A DNA stretch of 64,000 nt from Orobanche coerulescens (lineage: Eukaryota; Streptophyta; Magnoliopsida; Lamiales; Orobanchaceae). The translations under genes were made by a program, and so were the position numbers. Positions 10,611-21,816 of this stretch are shown here, piece by piece. Each line of letters opens with the position of its first letter. Position 1 is the stretch's first letter. The stretch lies in assembly GCA_033398695.1 (NCBI GenBank), contig CM065801.1:53268358-53332357 (forward strand), in the 5' to 3' direction. Below the pieces are notes generated by a model that saw only the letters and a list, made by a program, of their open reading frames with translations, had not been told where the DNA came from and ran no database searches.

Positions 10611-13600
10611 CAAAATTACGGCCGAATGGAGATGGACATTTCGGATAAGACAGCTGGACAAGTCGCGGGACCTGCCAGTGCCGCACGTGTCCCGGCAATG
10701 ACTCGTTGGGATGTCCGGTCACGATCGGCAGTGACTCGTTGGTATGGTCGGTTACGGCCGACAGTGACTCGTAAGTACTGGCCGATAACGATCGTAAGGT
10801 TGTGGCCGGGTACGGCCGTAAGGCCCATTACGTACATTAGTGGTTGCCGATAACGACCGTAAGGATGTCGGCCAGATTGGGCAGAAGGTTTGAGACGGCC
10901 GGTTACGGCCGTAAGTGCCCGGCAGGAATCGCCTATTTAAGGCCTGGGCACTGGTTCACTCGGCCATTTCCACATTTTTCTTCATTTTTCGCGATTCTTC
11001 GACAGAAATTGAGGGTTTTGAACGGGATCATCATAGAACATCATTTTTTGGAGTTTGATTCATGTCTAACATCATCTTTCGTCTCGTTTCGTCCAGATCG
11101 AAGGTAAGAACACTTGTACCCTTGGTTTTGGGGATTTTTGGGGTTTCATGATGTTTTGGCCGATTTCATTCGTTTTAACTCAAATTGTTGATAGAATTTC
11201 ATTGTATTCTCGGAATCATTCATTATTTTTGAAGTTTTGTGGAGCAAATTCGAGAATTCCTCTGTTAATCGATTAAATTGGATTATGCCCTCAAAGTGTC
11301 CGATAAATTGCTTCAATGGGTAGAACTTGGGAAGTTTTATACGTTTTTGTAGGATTGTGATTGAATTGATATCATTGTGATTTAGGAACTCTTGGATTAT
11401 ATGATTTGATGAATATGTTTAAGGTGTTGGTGTTTTGGATATGAATATGGAATATTCATATCTAGAGCTAAGTTATGTGTTTTGGTATAATATTCGTATA
11501 AGAATACGAATATGATTTCGAGTTCGATGAGATTATTATTGATCTTTGAATTTGGAAGCTCACACGTATTGAACAAGTGTTCAAATCGAATGATTGAATT
11601 ATTTGACACCCTTGGAATATGATCATCTATATGTTGAACTAATTGGATTATCCGGATTGATGATGATAATCGGTAATTGGGTTTTATTATGAATTTACAA
11701 GGAGGAAACTTGTACTCGTATACGTAGGTAAGATTAAATTTGGAGTCGGTAATGCTAGACCCTTGTTGGTTTAATTTGATTATTGATATGATTATTGGAT
11801 TATGGATCGTGTTGTGGTTTTTAGTTCATGATCGATTGATTTGATTGTTCGGATTTGTGTTTAATCGGGATATTGTAGAACCGTTGTGTTTGTTGATCGG
11901 TTATTGATTGTTATTTGTGACCATCGAGTTTCGGCTTGTATTGTGGATAGGAGTTCGTATTTATTTGAGTTGTATTGTTCGGTTTTATTTATGATCGGGG
12001 TATGGTTGAGTCGTTGATTTGATTGGCTGGCTATATTGGTTGTTGATTATTATCGAATGTACGTTAATCGATTATTGCAATAGGTTGAGATGTTTGATCG
12101 TGGATTATGATCGTTGTGTTGCGGTTAAGGCTGAAGAGTTCGTAAATTGCTTTTGGTCGGGGCTGAGGAGCTCGAAGATGAAGGCAATGGAATTGGTAAC
12201 GACTTCGTGGTATCGGTATCGAGGCAAGTTTATACTTGTTCAGTTATAATATTTAATGAATGGTTTTGCTTTCATTTTATTTATAATTCGTATAGCAATG
12301 ATATTATAAATGTAAATTGTCGGGATGATGGTTTGTATATCGTGCTCTAGTTGGGATTAAATCATAATGTATATGATTTAATTGTATTCAAGGAAGATGT
12401 GAGTTATCTTTGGTCAAGGATATGAAATGTCGAGTATCGAGGATTGGTTCACCGTATCGACAGTGATGTCGGGACGGTGGTTTGTTGGTATAAATGGACT
12501 ATACTTATTTCGGGAATATTCGTATAACTGTGTATTCGTTCAGGGATGTTTGTTCGTGGAAAAGAATATTGTCTTCGGCTTTGAGGTAATTTAAGTATTG
12601 TTCAGTTATGAGGATAATTATTCAGTTGAATTGTTGTATATGTTGTATGTTGAGGTTCCGTATAATAAGATTCGTACTGGTTGTTCGTTGAGGGATGTTG
12701 ATCCCAGGATTATTGTTTGGTATTAATGGTTGTGTTGATCGATCGTTGGGGGATGATGATCCTAGGACCGTTGTTTGAGATCGTTGATCATGTTGATCAT
12801 TCTTTGAGAATTGTGATCCGAGGATGTTTTGTTTTGGATATTGTCGGTCGTGTCGATCTTTCATTATCCGTGTGTCATTGTTCACTTCGGTGAGTCTTTC
12901 TGATCCTTATTGGATATGTGATTCTTTGAGTTTCGTTGTCATGTTGCATCGTGACATATCTGGAATCATATCTGCATTCCGATTGGTCATTGTGTAGGAT
13001 TTTTAGCTGGGCACACTCTGATTATGTGTTGATATTTCCACATTGAACCGTGCACACGAGACGTACTTCGTGAGGCTAATTAGGTACATTGTCCCACGTA
13101 TATTCTGGATTCCGTATACGGGGTAGACATGTGCAGTGACATATTTCCGGATCGGGCATACTGTGATGTCCATCTTTGAGACATATTGTATGGTCGTACA
13201 TCCTCCATTTATGGTTAGGTATGTTCGATGGTTTGCGATTGGTTGTTCATACGGCCGAGGGGTATGTTCGACAGTCGTTGTTATTTCTTTGAGATCCATT
13301 ATTGTCGATCGTTTAGAGTTTACCTTGTTGATGGTATTCTCGGTCGTTGATTGATCCTTTGTTGATCGTGTTTGGAGTTTATCTTGTTGATGGTATTCTC
13401 GGTCATTGTTGATCCTCTGTTGGTCATGTTAGAGTTTATCATGTTGATGGTATTCTCGATTATTGTTGATCCTTCATTGTTAGTATTGGAGTTTATCATG
13501 TTGATGATATTCCTGGTTGATTTATTGGTTGGTCATCGTTATTGATCGCCTGAGCATTCGGACTGTACGTCGATATTTCGGGATTTGTTATCATTATCAT

Positions 13601-13758
13601 GTGGTAGTTGATCTACAGATATATTGTGTGTTAATGGTTTTTATCCAGATTGAGATTTGACGGTGCATTCCGACGGACAGGATTTGGCACAGATGGTGCA
13701 TTCCACGCTTATAAGTTATGATGATGTTTTGAGGATACTTGGTATTGTTTGAATACAG
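10611..13758 (+). repeat. Tekay-like LTR piece, GTTACGGCCGTAAG family
   Basis: Begins near 10611 with an array built on GTTACGGCCGTAAG (10610-10920), then a TATTTAAGG box (10934), a CT-rich leader, and long AT-rich non-coding sequence with short imperfect repeats. For example, GTTTATCTTGTTGATGGTATTCTCGG-like units recur three to four times at 13318-13520. It is cut at 13758 by the Tat element before any terminal hairpin or GTGTTACA end. Either a separate LTR recombined onto the 9435 LTR, or the second half of one unusually long LTR. Confidence 0.5.
10934..10941 (+). promoter_or_regulatory. Candidate second LTR TATA box
   Basis: TATTTAAG directly after the GTTACGGCCGTAAG array and about 30 bases before CACTGGTTCACTCGGCC. 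Position relative to the array matches the other LTR promoters, but the box is degenerate. Confidence 0.4.
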
Positions 13759-13948
13759 TGTTGACAGCTGTTTTGGTCAACATCACGTGTGCTGATCTAG
13801 ATGAATAGATCGAAGACACGTAGAACACAATAAATGAGATGGAATAAATTAGATCACTAAATTTTATTAATGACCTTAATAAGATATAGAGCCGAGCTGA
13901 ATATTCTGGGCCGGTCTATGTTTTTCGCTTGTTTATTACAAGTCTTAT

Positions 13949-14035
<87 letters not shown>

Positions 14036-14535
14036 TTTCGCATAAAATTTCGAAAGTCCCCCCTCGTTTTCTTTCTGTACACTTTCTCTATATATAGACA
14101 ATCTCGGCCAGTCAGGAGATGACAGCTGGAGAATGTTGGGGAATATGCCCAAAACACTTGTCAAAGTGTAAATATGCCTTAGAGACGTGGCGGCTTCTAA
14201 GGATTTCTTCGGGAAGGGATATGACAGCATGCATTAATTATCCTGTGTGCCTGGCCTGCATGCTTCTGGCGATACTTATCCACTGGGGTCGGTCCTGGGG
14301 TCTCTCACCGTTCTGGTCGGCCTTGTCGTAATCTTGAGTTGGAGCGTATTTATCCTTGATCTGCTCGATCCTTCCGGTCTGGATATCGGGTCGGTCTTGA
14401 CGTCTCTGACCGGTCCGATATTTAACGAGCCCGGGAGAGAATTGAATTCATACTCGATCTGGATTGTTGCTCAGATCGGCCGGTTCAGCTGCCTGGAGTG
14501 CTTACGTGGATGCCAAGACAGATGGGCTATCAACA
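13759..14535 (-). repeat. 3' LTR of Tat element
   Basis: 777 bases, TGTTGACAGC to TATCAACA as read on the plus strand. It is highly similar to 20753-21473 with scattered point differences, and longer mainly because of a (TC)n tract at 13953-14033. On the minus strand a purine-rich run ending GGACTCGGGGGCCCT (14536-14550) abuts it and may be the polypurine tract. Confidence 0.9.
13953..14033 (+). repeat. (TC)n microsatellite in LTR
   Basis: About 40 uninterrupted TC units. The partner LTR has only a short interrupted tract at about 20950-20969. Since both LTRs were identical at insertion, the array expanded (or the other shrank) afterwards. Confidence 0.95.
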
Positions 14536-14798
14536 AGGGCCCCCGAGTCCAGGGCCTTGCCGGGCTGGCTGGGGCTGGGGTTGTTTCGTAGCAAGGTCGA
14601 TCTGGCTTGTGGGAGGATAAGATCTCTCGAAGGGACGTCTCTTCGGGAGTTGCGTCGATTCGATTTCAGGGTTCTAGATGTCATGATGAGGGAGACACGT
14701 GGCCGGATCTGATTTGATAACGCGTTCACGCGCTTTTGGTCTTTGCGACGGTTCAGTGTGAGTCGTCGCGCCACGCGCTGGGCATTTAATGTCTTCTT

Positions 14799-14805
14799 TA
14801 TAAAT
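14799..14805 (+). promoter_or_regulatory. TATA box of antisense gene in Tat element
   Basis: TATAAAT within TTTATAAATATAAGG, about 140 bases upstream of the first ATG (14942) of the plus-strand ORF and outside the LTR. A CT-rich leader follows (TTTCTTCTTCTCC). It fits a private promoter for the antisense gene. Confidence 0.55.
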
Positions 14806-14941
14806 ATAAGGTTTCTTCTTCTCCATTTCTCCTCCCGCCATTTTTGTTTTTTGTTGCAGAGACGAGAAAAAAAAGTTCTAGTATTCTTTTCCGATTTTAG
14901 AGAGAATTTCTTGGTAAGCCTTTCTTCCTTTCCTATTTAAT

Positions 14942-17160
14942 ATGTCGGAGTTGAGGGATCAGAGGGCGGCGGAGGAGTTGACTGTGTCTCCGGACCGCAC
15001 AGGGGTGGCGGATCTGTCTGTAGGCGGGGTTCCCGTCGATTGGAGCGACGAGGAGGAAGGTGGCGAGGTCGCGAGGTCGCCGTGATCTGGAGACGTGGAG
15101 GTGGCGGCGCCGTTGACGGCGGTCGGCGGGACTCCGGAGGAAGAAGGGGCTGAGCCTTCGGCGGCCTGGATTCGGCCTCGGCCGTCCCCTTTCGTGAAGG
15201 CGGAGTAGGACTCTGCCTCGATCCACAACACTGTCATGGAATAGCAGTTGGTGGCTTGGCGGAGGTGGTTCAAGATCCCGGATAGGGTGTGGATGTTTGT
15301 TCCGACTCCCGATGAGAGGCCCCACACCCCGCCTCTCAGTTGTACGGCGGTGTACTACTGTTCTTTGCTGGCAGGGTTGAGGTTCACGTTTCCGTTGGCT
15401 TTCTCCCGCTGGCTGAGGCAGTGGGGTCTTCCTCTGGCCCAAAATCACCCCAATTCTTGGGCTCGGGTGGTGGGCCTTTTCGTCCTCTTCCATCAGCAAG
15501 GCTGGATCGAGCCCAGCTTCGAGGAGTTCAACAGTCTCTTCATGTGGAGATCGGTCGGCAGATCCGGCTCCGGCTAGTTTTATCTGACAGCCCGGCATGC
15601 CATGCACAAGGAGGTGGTGGATGTGCCGGAGACCATCCACAGCTGGAAGGAGCAGTGGTTTTATGTCGGGGGACCTTGGAGGAGCTCGATGGATAAGTGG
15701 GAACCCGGCGTCATAGACGCGGAGCTTCGGATCCCAGAGCATTTTATTGCCAAAATGAGTAAGTGTTGTGTTTTCTGTTCTGTTCCCTTCTTGTCTAACG
15801 CTCATCATTTATTTTATGTGCAGAGCGTATCCCGGCGCAGGAGACATCTTCCGAATTTGACGATCGGATTGAGAAGCTTCTGGATCTCCCCGCCGAGCAG
15901 AGGAAGTCGCACCTTCTAGTCACTGAAGAAAACTCTGGGCGGCCGGCCTCCGATCTACCGACCCGAGTACCATGTCTTCCTCAGGTAATTTTTAATTTTT
16001 TTCTTTCTTTCTTTTTTTTTTAACATTTCTTCTTTCTCCAGTCCCTAGGTTGAAGGTTCCGTCTCGGAGGAAAGAGACGTCTGCGCAGCATGTGGCGAGA
16101 TTGGCTGTCGAGGCCGCCGAGCGGAGAGAGCTGGCTGGTAAACGAAAAAGGGGGGAGACCAAGCCTGAGGGCAGCGGGACTAAAGCGGAGGCTCAGCCCG
16201 CTCCTGAAGTTCCTGTATCCGCGCCGAGCCCTGTCCGGACGGATCGTGCGACTAGCAAGGAGCCCTTAATCGACTTAGAGAGTCATTACCTTCCGGTTAA
16301 TAAGGACCGGGAGGAACCTTGTGCCCAGATGAAGGGGCGGCGGCCGCGCTGGTTCCTTGATTACGTTTGGGTAGCTACCCCAACCGCCGAGATGCTCAAC
16401 CGGGTTCCCCCGGCGGTGGCTGCGTCCAGTCACATCCCTATCAGGGGATGGACGCCCAAGCTGGAGATGGTGACCAATGACATGGATCCGGATGAGCAGA
16501 TCCAACCGTGCCATGTGCACTTACGTGAAGGCCACCGAGGAGTTAATGTCCTTGGTCGAGAAGCACAAAAAGATGGCGTCCGAGCTTCAGACCCTCCGGG
16601 AGGAGCACCATCTCTGTCCTTCGCTGATCAAGTCCTTGGAGGAGGAGATAACCTCCTTGAAGGGTGATATGGAGATCTTGGAGAGTCGGGCCCTCGAGGC
16701 TAATATATAGAAAGTGAAAGCTGGAGAGATGACCGAGGCGGCCGAGCTGGCTCATAAGCGGTGGTTGGAGACCAGGGTCGAGCACGAGGCTTATTTGAAA
16801 GATACGATGGCCCAGCTTGAGAACATGACCGAGCGGGTTAATACTTGCGAGGCTTCGGGCTACGCCAAGGGTCTTGCCGAAGGAGCGGCAGCTTTTAAGG
16901 AGACGCCTGAGTTCGAGGAGCTGATCAACCTGAACTATGTCTCCACCTGCTACGAGATATTAGATCTCATGAAGGGAGGGAAGATCGTTGAGGATGTCGA
17001 GGCCTATATAGTGTCTCAGGCGGCCGATCTGCAGGTTGACCATATTGGAGCTGATGAACCGATGGCCATCGAGGTTGTTGAAGATCCAGGATTGGTTCCG
17101 CCTAGTGAAGGTGAAGAACAGTCCTTCCAGGTGGCTGGCCAGGATGGTGGGGCCGAGTAG
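14942..17160 (+). pseudogene. Antisense extra ORF of Tat element, spliced, PF04195-like
   Basis: Plus-strand gene opposite to the pol direction. Start chosen at the ATG after the TATA box. The first exon keeps one frame to about 15757, despite stops at 15083, 15206, 15242 and 15575. It encodes an acidic N-terminus and a domain with RLRQWGLPL and FHQQGWIEPSFEEF-like blocks, resembling the plant 'putative gypsy-type transposase' domain (PF04195). Two introns are apparent: GTAAGT near 15758 to TGCAG at 15822, and GTAATT at 15984 to CTCCAG at 16041. The last part (to about residue 600) is a charged coiled coil (SLVEKHKKMASELQTLREE), with a frameshift near 16510 and a stop at 16708. Function unknown; extra antisense ORFs at this position are known in Tat elements. 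Confidence 0.65.
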
Positions 17161-17251
17161 TTTTTTATTTTATTTTCTGTATGGCCTGCATGCCAGATTT
17201 CCTTTCCTTTGTTTTTACCATATGTACTTTGTCGAAATGCCTTTTTGAATG

Positions 17252-17257
17252 AATAAA
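17252..17257 (+). terminator. Poly(A) signal of antisense gene
   Basis: AATAAA 92 bases after the TAG at 17158-17160, within GAATGAATAAAATC and followed by T-rich sequence. It completes a gene-like unit with the TATA box at 14799. Confidence 0.5.
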
Positions 17258-17380
17258 ATCTTCTTTACAGCACTTGTTTAGTTGCTTTTTTCTGGATGTT
17301 TGGGCCCATTTGGTTCGGCCGTTGTCGTTCTTTCTTGTTCATCTTCTGTTGGGTGTGCCGAGGTGAGCTCGAACTTTCAG

Positions 17381-17870
17381 ATCGCAGAGGTGAGCTCGGA
17401 CTTTTAGTGCCGGATGAGTTGGTCTTATGAGGTGCCGAGGCGAGCTCGGTCTTATAGTGCCGGATGAGCTGGTCTTATGAGGTGCCGAGGCGAGCTCGGT
17501 CTTATAAGGTGCCGAGGCGAGCTCGGTCTTATATTGCCGGATGAGCCGGTCTTATGAGGTGCCGAGGCGAGCTTGGTCTTATAGTGCCGGATGAGTCGGT
17601 CTTATGAGGTGCCGAGGCGAGCTCGGTCTTATAGTGCCGGATGAGCCGGTCTTATGAGGTGCCGAGGCGAGCTCAGTCTTATAGTGCTGGATGAGCCGGT
17701 CTTATGAGGTTCCGAGGCGAGCTCGGTCTTATAGTGCCGGATGAGCCGGTCTTATGAGGTGTCGAGGCGAGCTCGGTCTTATAGTGCCGGATGAGCCAGT
17801 CTTATGAGGTGCCGAGGCGAGCTCGATCTTATGAGGTGCCGAGGCGAGCTCGGTCTTATAGTGCCAAAGC
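17381..17870 (+). repeat. 51-bp tandem array between antisense gene and pol end
   Basis: About eight to nine units of roughly 51 bases; consensus pieces GGATGAGCCGGTCTTATGAG and GTGCCGAGGCGAGCTCGG. Units at 17537, 17588, 17639 and 17689 are in register; a few half-units have been deleted or doubled (17500-17530, 17820-17860). In the minus-strand element this is the 3' untranslated zone, where Tat/Ogre elements are known to carry tandem repeats that can seed satellites. Confidence 0.95.
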
Positions 17871-17944
17871 TAAGAATAGAATAAAGTCAGATTTTATTGA
17901 CAATACATTTTTAAATACATAGCATTCCACGGATAAGTTAATCC

Positions 17945-20010
17945 CTAGCCGTTCAGATATTCTAGCTGGTAGGCTCCATTCTGAAGGTCTTCACTAACCT
18001 TGTACGGTCCTTCTCACTTGGGCCTAGGTGGTCGCGGATCCAGTCCCAATACCCGTTTAAGAACGAGGTCTCTGACCTGGAAACTTCTATGGTGGACCTT
18101 GGAGCAGTAATATTTTTCACATCTTTTGTAGATGGCATTCCGCATTTCTGCTTGGGTCCGCTTTTCTGCGATGAGGTCCAGACTTACTTGGAGGGCCAAG
18201 TCGTTACCTTGTTCTTCGAAATGGGTTACCCGATAGGTAGGCGCCCCAATTTCGACCGGGATGACTGCCTCAGTACCAAAGGCTGAGGAGGAAGGTGTTT
18301 CTCCAGTGGTGGGCCAATGCGTTGTTCCGTAAGCCCATAAGGCTTCAGGGAGTTCTTCGGGCCAAGAACCTTTGAGTTCTTCGAGGCGGATTTTGAGGTG
18401 CTGCTTTATAATTTTATTAACCGCCTTGACTTGTCCGTTGGATTGTGGATAGTACGGTATGGAAAAGTTATTTCGTATATGGAGGCCGTCGCAAAAGGCC
18501 TGAATTTCTTATCGTCCTTGTTTGGCATTATCGGAAACAATGGACTGAGGGGCCCCGAGCGACTTCCAAATAAAATTGATTATTTTTTGTTCGGTTGTCT
18601 ATGCTATGGGTTCGGCCTCAGCCCATTTTGTGAAATAATCAACTGCGACGATGGCGTATTGTACTTCTCCCCGTCCTTTAGGTAAGGGGCCGATCTGATC
18701 GATCCCCCACTTGACGAACGGCCACGAGCAATAAACGGAAGTGGGTTTCTTGCGAGGGTCGAATCTGGGAAGCGAAGGTTTGGCATCGGGCGCACTTTTG
18801 CTCAAGCTCGATGGCATCTTTTTTAAGACTCGACCAGTAATATCCTTATCGGATCAATTTGTAGGCCAATGCCAGGCCGCTGAAGTGGCTGCCGCATACG
18901 CCCTCGAGCACCTCTCCGAGGGCGTACTTGGATAAGCCTTTCAGCAATGGAACTGAATACCCTCGTATAAAGTTCCATCTAGAATGGTGAACCGGGTGGA
19001 CTGAGTTTGAAGTGATTGTGCCTGGGCTTGGTCCGCGGGTAAAACGCCGCTCTGAAGACATTGAATTGTAGGTTGCACCCGTCCTTGCGGCTCGAACTGT
19101 CCGGCTGCTTGGACTTTGGTCATTTCTAGGGCCGATGACGCATGGTACTCTATGCTGACCTCATCATGTGTTCGGCTCCAGAGCTGGGTGCGAGTTTTGC
19201 CAAGGAGTCAGCTTGGATATTCTTGGTTCGAGGAAGGTGTTGTGTATTTCCTTGAAAATCTAGCAATTGGGTTCGTGCTAGGTGGAAATATTTGAACAGT
19301 TTGGGCTCCTTGGCTTTGTATTGGCCCCTAATTTGGTTCACCACCAATTGAGAATCGCTTAAAATAGCGAAGTAAGCAAGACCAAGGGAGGTCTCCATTT
19401 CCAGACCGGCCAAGAGGGATTCATATCCTGCATTGCAAGTGGCCGGAAAACCTAGGCGAGTGGCCGAGCAGAATAAATGTTGATCGGGGCTGACGAGGAC
19501 TATTCCTGCGCCTGCCCGGTCGACAGTTGACGATCCGTCTACATAGAGTGACCACTCCTCTGATCGATCATTCTCTTGTGATTGCTGGTGAAAACTCCGC
19601 AATGAAATCTGCCAGGACTTGACCTCTTGTGGCAGTGCGCGATTCTAGAGTCAAGTCAAACTGTCCGATCTCAACGGCCCATTTGATCATCCGGCCAGAT
19701 ACGTCGGGTCGGTGCATGACTTGCTTTAAGGGATAGTTAAGACAACTACCTGATGTTCCAGAAAGTAGGGTCTTAACTTTCGGGAGGCCATTATGAGTAC
19801 ATAGGCCAACTTCTCCATCGGAGCGTATCTGAGCTCGGCATCATGAAGGGCTTGACTAACATAATAGACCGGATGTTGAACCACATTTTTCGCCCAGATA
19901 AACGTGGTGCAGATTGCGGGGTCAGACATCGTGAGATACGGATGGGAGGTTCTCCTCAGGACGGTCGTTGCAGGATCGGTGCTTCTGCCAAGACTTCCTT
20001 GGTGACCTTG
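17945..20010 (-). pseudogene. Tat-lineage pol remnant: RT end, RNase H, second RNase H, integrase
   Basis: In minus-strand order: 19929-19726 is the end of RT with its RNase H (HPVYYVSQALHDAELRYAPM, KLRPYFLEHQVVVLT). 19602-19150 is a second, archaeal-type RNase H with SLYVDGSS, YESLLAGLEM and LSDSQLVVNQI, keeping the acidic residues. 19120-18600 is degenerate integrase, with WGIDQIGPLPKGRG and VAVDYFTKWAEAEP around the first catalytic Asp. 18199-17945 is the integrase C-terminus ending EYLNG-stop. Several frameshifts and stops break it, and the RT catalytic core is absent because the reading stops making sense near 20000. Confidence 0.85.
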
Positions 20011-20339
20011 CCGGTCGGGCCCTTTTTCCCTTCGCTTCTGAATAATCGGCAGAAGCTGCAGAATTCTCTATCTTTCGCACCCCATCATAAAGAGTATGCC
20101 TTCACTTATTTCAATTTTAATAGAACATTTATACTCTTCTCTCACTCTGGATTCATGTAAATTGGCTTTTCTTACCATAAAGCTCATGCGGTCTTTGTTT
20201 TACGCAGGTTCCTCTTTCTGCTGTTTTTCATCACTTCGAATTTCAGGTTTCACTGTCAGCATCCCAGTGGCCGTTTGCCTGGCGCTTAGGCAAAAAAACC
20301 CATTTAGGTTCCCATGACTCCATCTGATCTCCGCCTAAT

Positions 20340-20560
20340 CTTCGCCTAATAGCATCTTGAGTTCGTTGGTGACGCTGTTTTAGGATGCGCCGTAACGAAC
20401 TACTTTTTCTAGAATACCCAAATCTTTATGAAGGCCTAGTGAAAGCTCCCAAAAGTTCTTGCAGACATTGTGGAGTCATTGGCAGCTGCAGTGTATGTTG
20501 ATTGCAACTTTAATTTGAAGGATATATGGATGTTCATTAGAAACCTTCTGGAGCCTTGAA
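20340..20560 (+). pseudogene. RNase III-like (RTL/Dicer-like) gene fragment inside Tat element
   Basis: Plus-strand translation gives ILEFVGDAVLGCAVTNYFF, then after a one-base shift EYPNLYEGLVKAPKVLADIV, continuing ESLAAAVYVDCNFNL and DIWMFIRNLLEP. The first block is the RNase III signature (LEF.GDAVL, with the metal-binding Glu and Asp); the second is the conserved helix with K.LADIVES and the second acidic site seen in plant RTL and Dicer-like proteins. Only about 70 residues of one RNase III domain remain, with a frameshift. It sits where gag-PR-RT should be, antisense to the element, so it is probably a captured or nested host gene piece. Neighbouring 20040-20330 may hold further non-coding gene sequence. 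Confidence 0.7.
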
Positions 20561-20731
20561 TTATGCTCGATGTTCCTTGAGTTATGAACTCATAATTACA
20601 ATGGTTCCTATGCTTTCAACTCATAGTTACAATGGTTCCTGTGCTTTCATACCACCACTTATTGATGAGAGTACCCATCCCCCGGATGAACGCAGGGTGT
20701 GTAAAAGCGCCCCGCCACCTCGAACAGGTTT

Positions 20732-20749
20732 CCCCTTCCTCTAGCGCCA
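20732..20749 (-). other. Primer binding site of Tat element
   Basis: On the minus strand, three bases inside the right LTR, the sequence reads TGGCGCTAGAGGAAGGGG. The TGGCGC start is the usual form of Tat/Athila PBSs, complementary to a tRNA 3' end. It fixes the right LTR as the 5' LTR. Confidence 0.7.
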
Positions 20750-20752
20750 ATC

Positions 20753-21473
20753 TGTTGACAACTATTTTGGTCAACATCACGTGTGCTGATCTGGATGAAT
20801 GGACCGAAGACACGTAGAACACAATAAATGAGATGGAATAAATTAGATCACTAAATTTTATTAATGACCAATATGATATAGAGCCGAGCTGAATATTTTG
20901 GGTCGGTCTATGTTTTTCGCTTGTTTATTACAAGTCTTATCTTTTCTCTTTTTCTCTCTCTCTCTCTATCTATTTTCGCATAAAATTTCGAAAGTCCCCC
21001 CTCATTTTCTTTCTGTACACTTTCTCTATATATAGACAATCTCGGCCAGTCAGGAGATGACAGCTGGAGAATGTTGGGGAATATGCCCAAAACACTTGTC
21101 AAAGTGTAAATATGCCTTAAACATGTGGCGGCTTCTAACGATTGCTTCGGGAAGGGATATGACAGCATGCATTAATTGTCCTGTGTGCCTGTCCCGCATG
21201 CTTCTGGCGATGCTTATCCACTGGGGTCGGTCCTCGGGTCTTCCGTCATTCTGGTCGGCCTTGTCGTAATCTTGAGTTGGAGCGTATTTGTCCTTGATCT
21301 GATCGGTCCTTCCGGTCTGGATATCGGGTCGGTCTTGACGTCTCTGACCAATCCGATCTTTAATGAGCCCGGGAGAGAATTGGGTTCGTACTCGATCCGG
21401 CTTGTTGCTCTGATCGGACGGTTCAGTTTCCTGGAGTGCGTACGTGGGTGCCAAGACAGATGGGCTATCAATA
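20753..21473 (-). repeat. 5' LTR of Tat element
   Basis: 721 bases, partner of 13759-14535. Plus-strand start TGTTGACAAC, end TATCAATA (terminal change from TATCAACA). It has a shorter TC tract than its partner. Base substitutions scattered along its length show that the insertion is not very recent. Confidence 0.9.
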
Positions 21474-21814
21474 ATATGCAATGCATTATGCTGTGCCATC
21501 ATCTTCCTCATCAGAAAATACCACTGAGAAATTTGGCAAATCCATCGTCGTACGCAGCCGCTGAAGTATTTGTGTCATTCAGGTCGCGCTGCTCCGCCAG
21601 AAAAATCCATCCAAGATTGTGTAGGAGTTATTTCCGAAATATAGGCCTTCTCGGAGTTGACTGGACTCCGGGCCGCGGCACAAGCCCTCCGGGATGTGGC
21701 ACACATTTTTCCTCAACTCTCCCTCAACCTCCTGTACTCCGGGCCGCGGCACAAGCCTTTCGGGCTGCGCGCCCGTGCTAGTTTCTACAATTTCTCCCGG
21801 ACCTGCTGTACTTC
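21474..21814. other. GC-rich tandem-like stretch upstream of Tork fragment
   Basis: No certain coding content. Contains repeated words GGGCCGCGGCACAAGCC (about 21672 and 21738) and related CCTGTACTCC units. It may be the decayed linker between integrase and RT of the copia element that follows, or an independent repeat. Confidence 0.35.
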
Positions 21815-21816
21815 GT

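Larger units (their letters stand above)
13759..21473 (-). mobile_element. Tat-lineage Ty3/gypsy element, minus strand, internally deleted
   Basis: Two LTRs bound it: 13759-14535 and 20753-21473, beginning TGTTGA and ending TCAACA (one copy TCAATA). The PBS next to the right LTR and the pol reading direction show the element runs right to left. Remaining pol order on the minus strand is RT tail with its RNase H, second RNase H, integrase; the second RNase H marks the Tat lineage. Gag, protease and most of RT are missing, replaced by unrelated sequence at 20000-20730. A plus-strand gene lies between integrase and the 3' LTR. Flanks TACAG and ATATG do not match, so no target duplication survives. 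Confidence 0.85.

Noticed and set aside
13870..14230. ORFs with poly(Ser-Leu) or poly(Glu-Arg) on both strands
   Set aside because: Translation of the (TC)n microsatellite in an LTR; low complexity only.
14933..15808. 291-residue minus-strand ORF
   Set aside because: Arg/Pro-rich translation of the strand opposite the antisense gene's first exon. It is open because of high GC, shows no domain, and overlaps a better supported frame.
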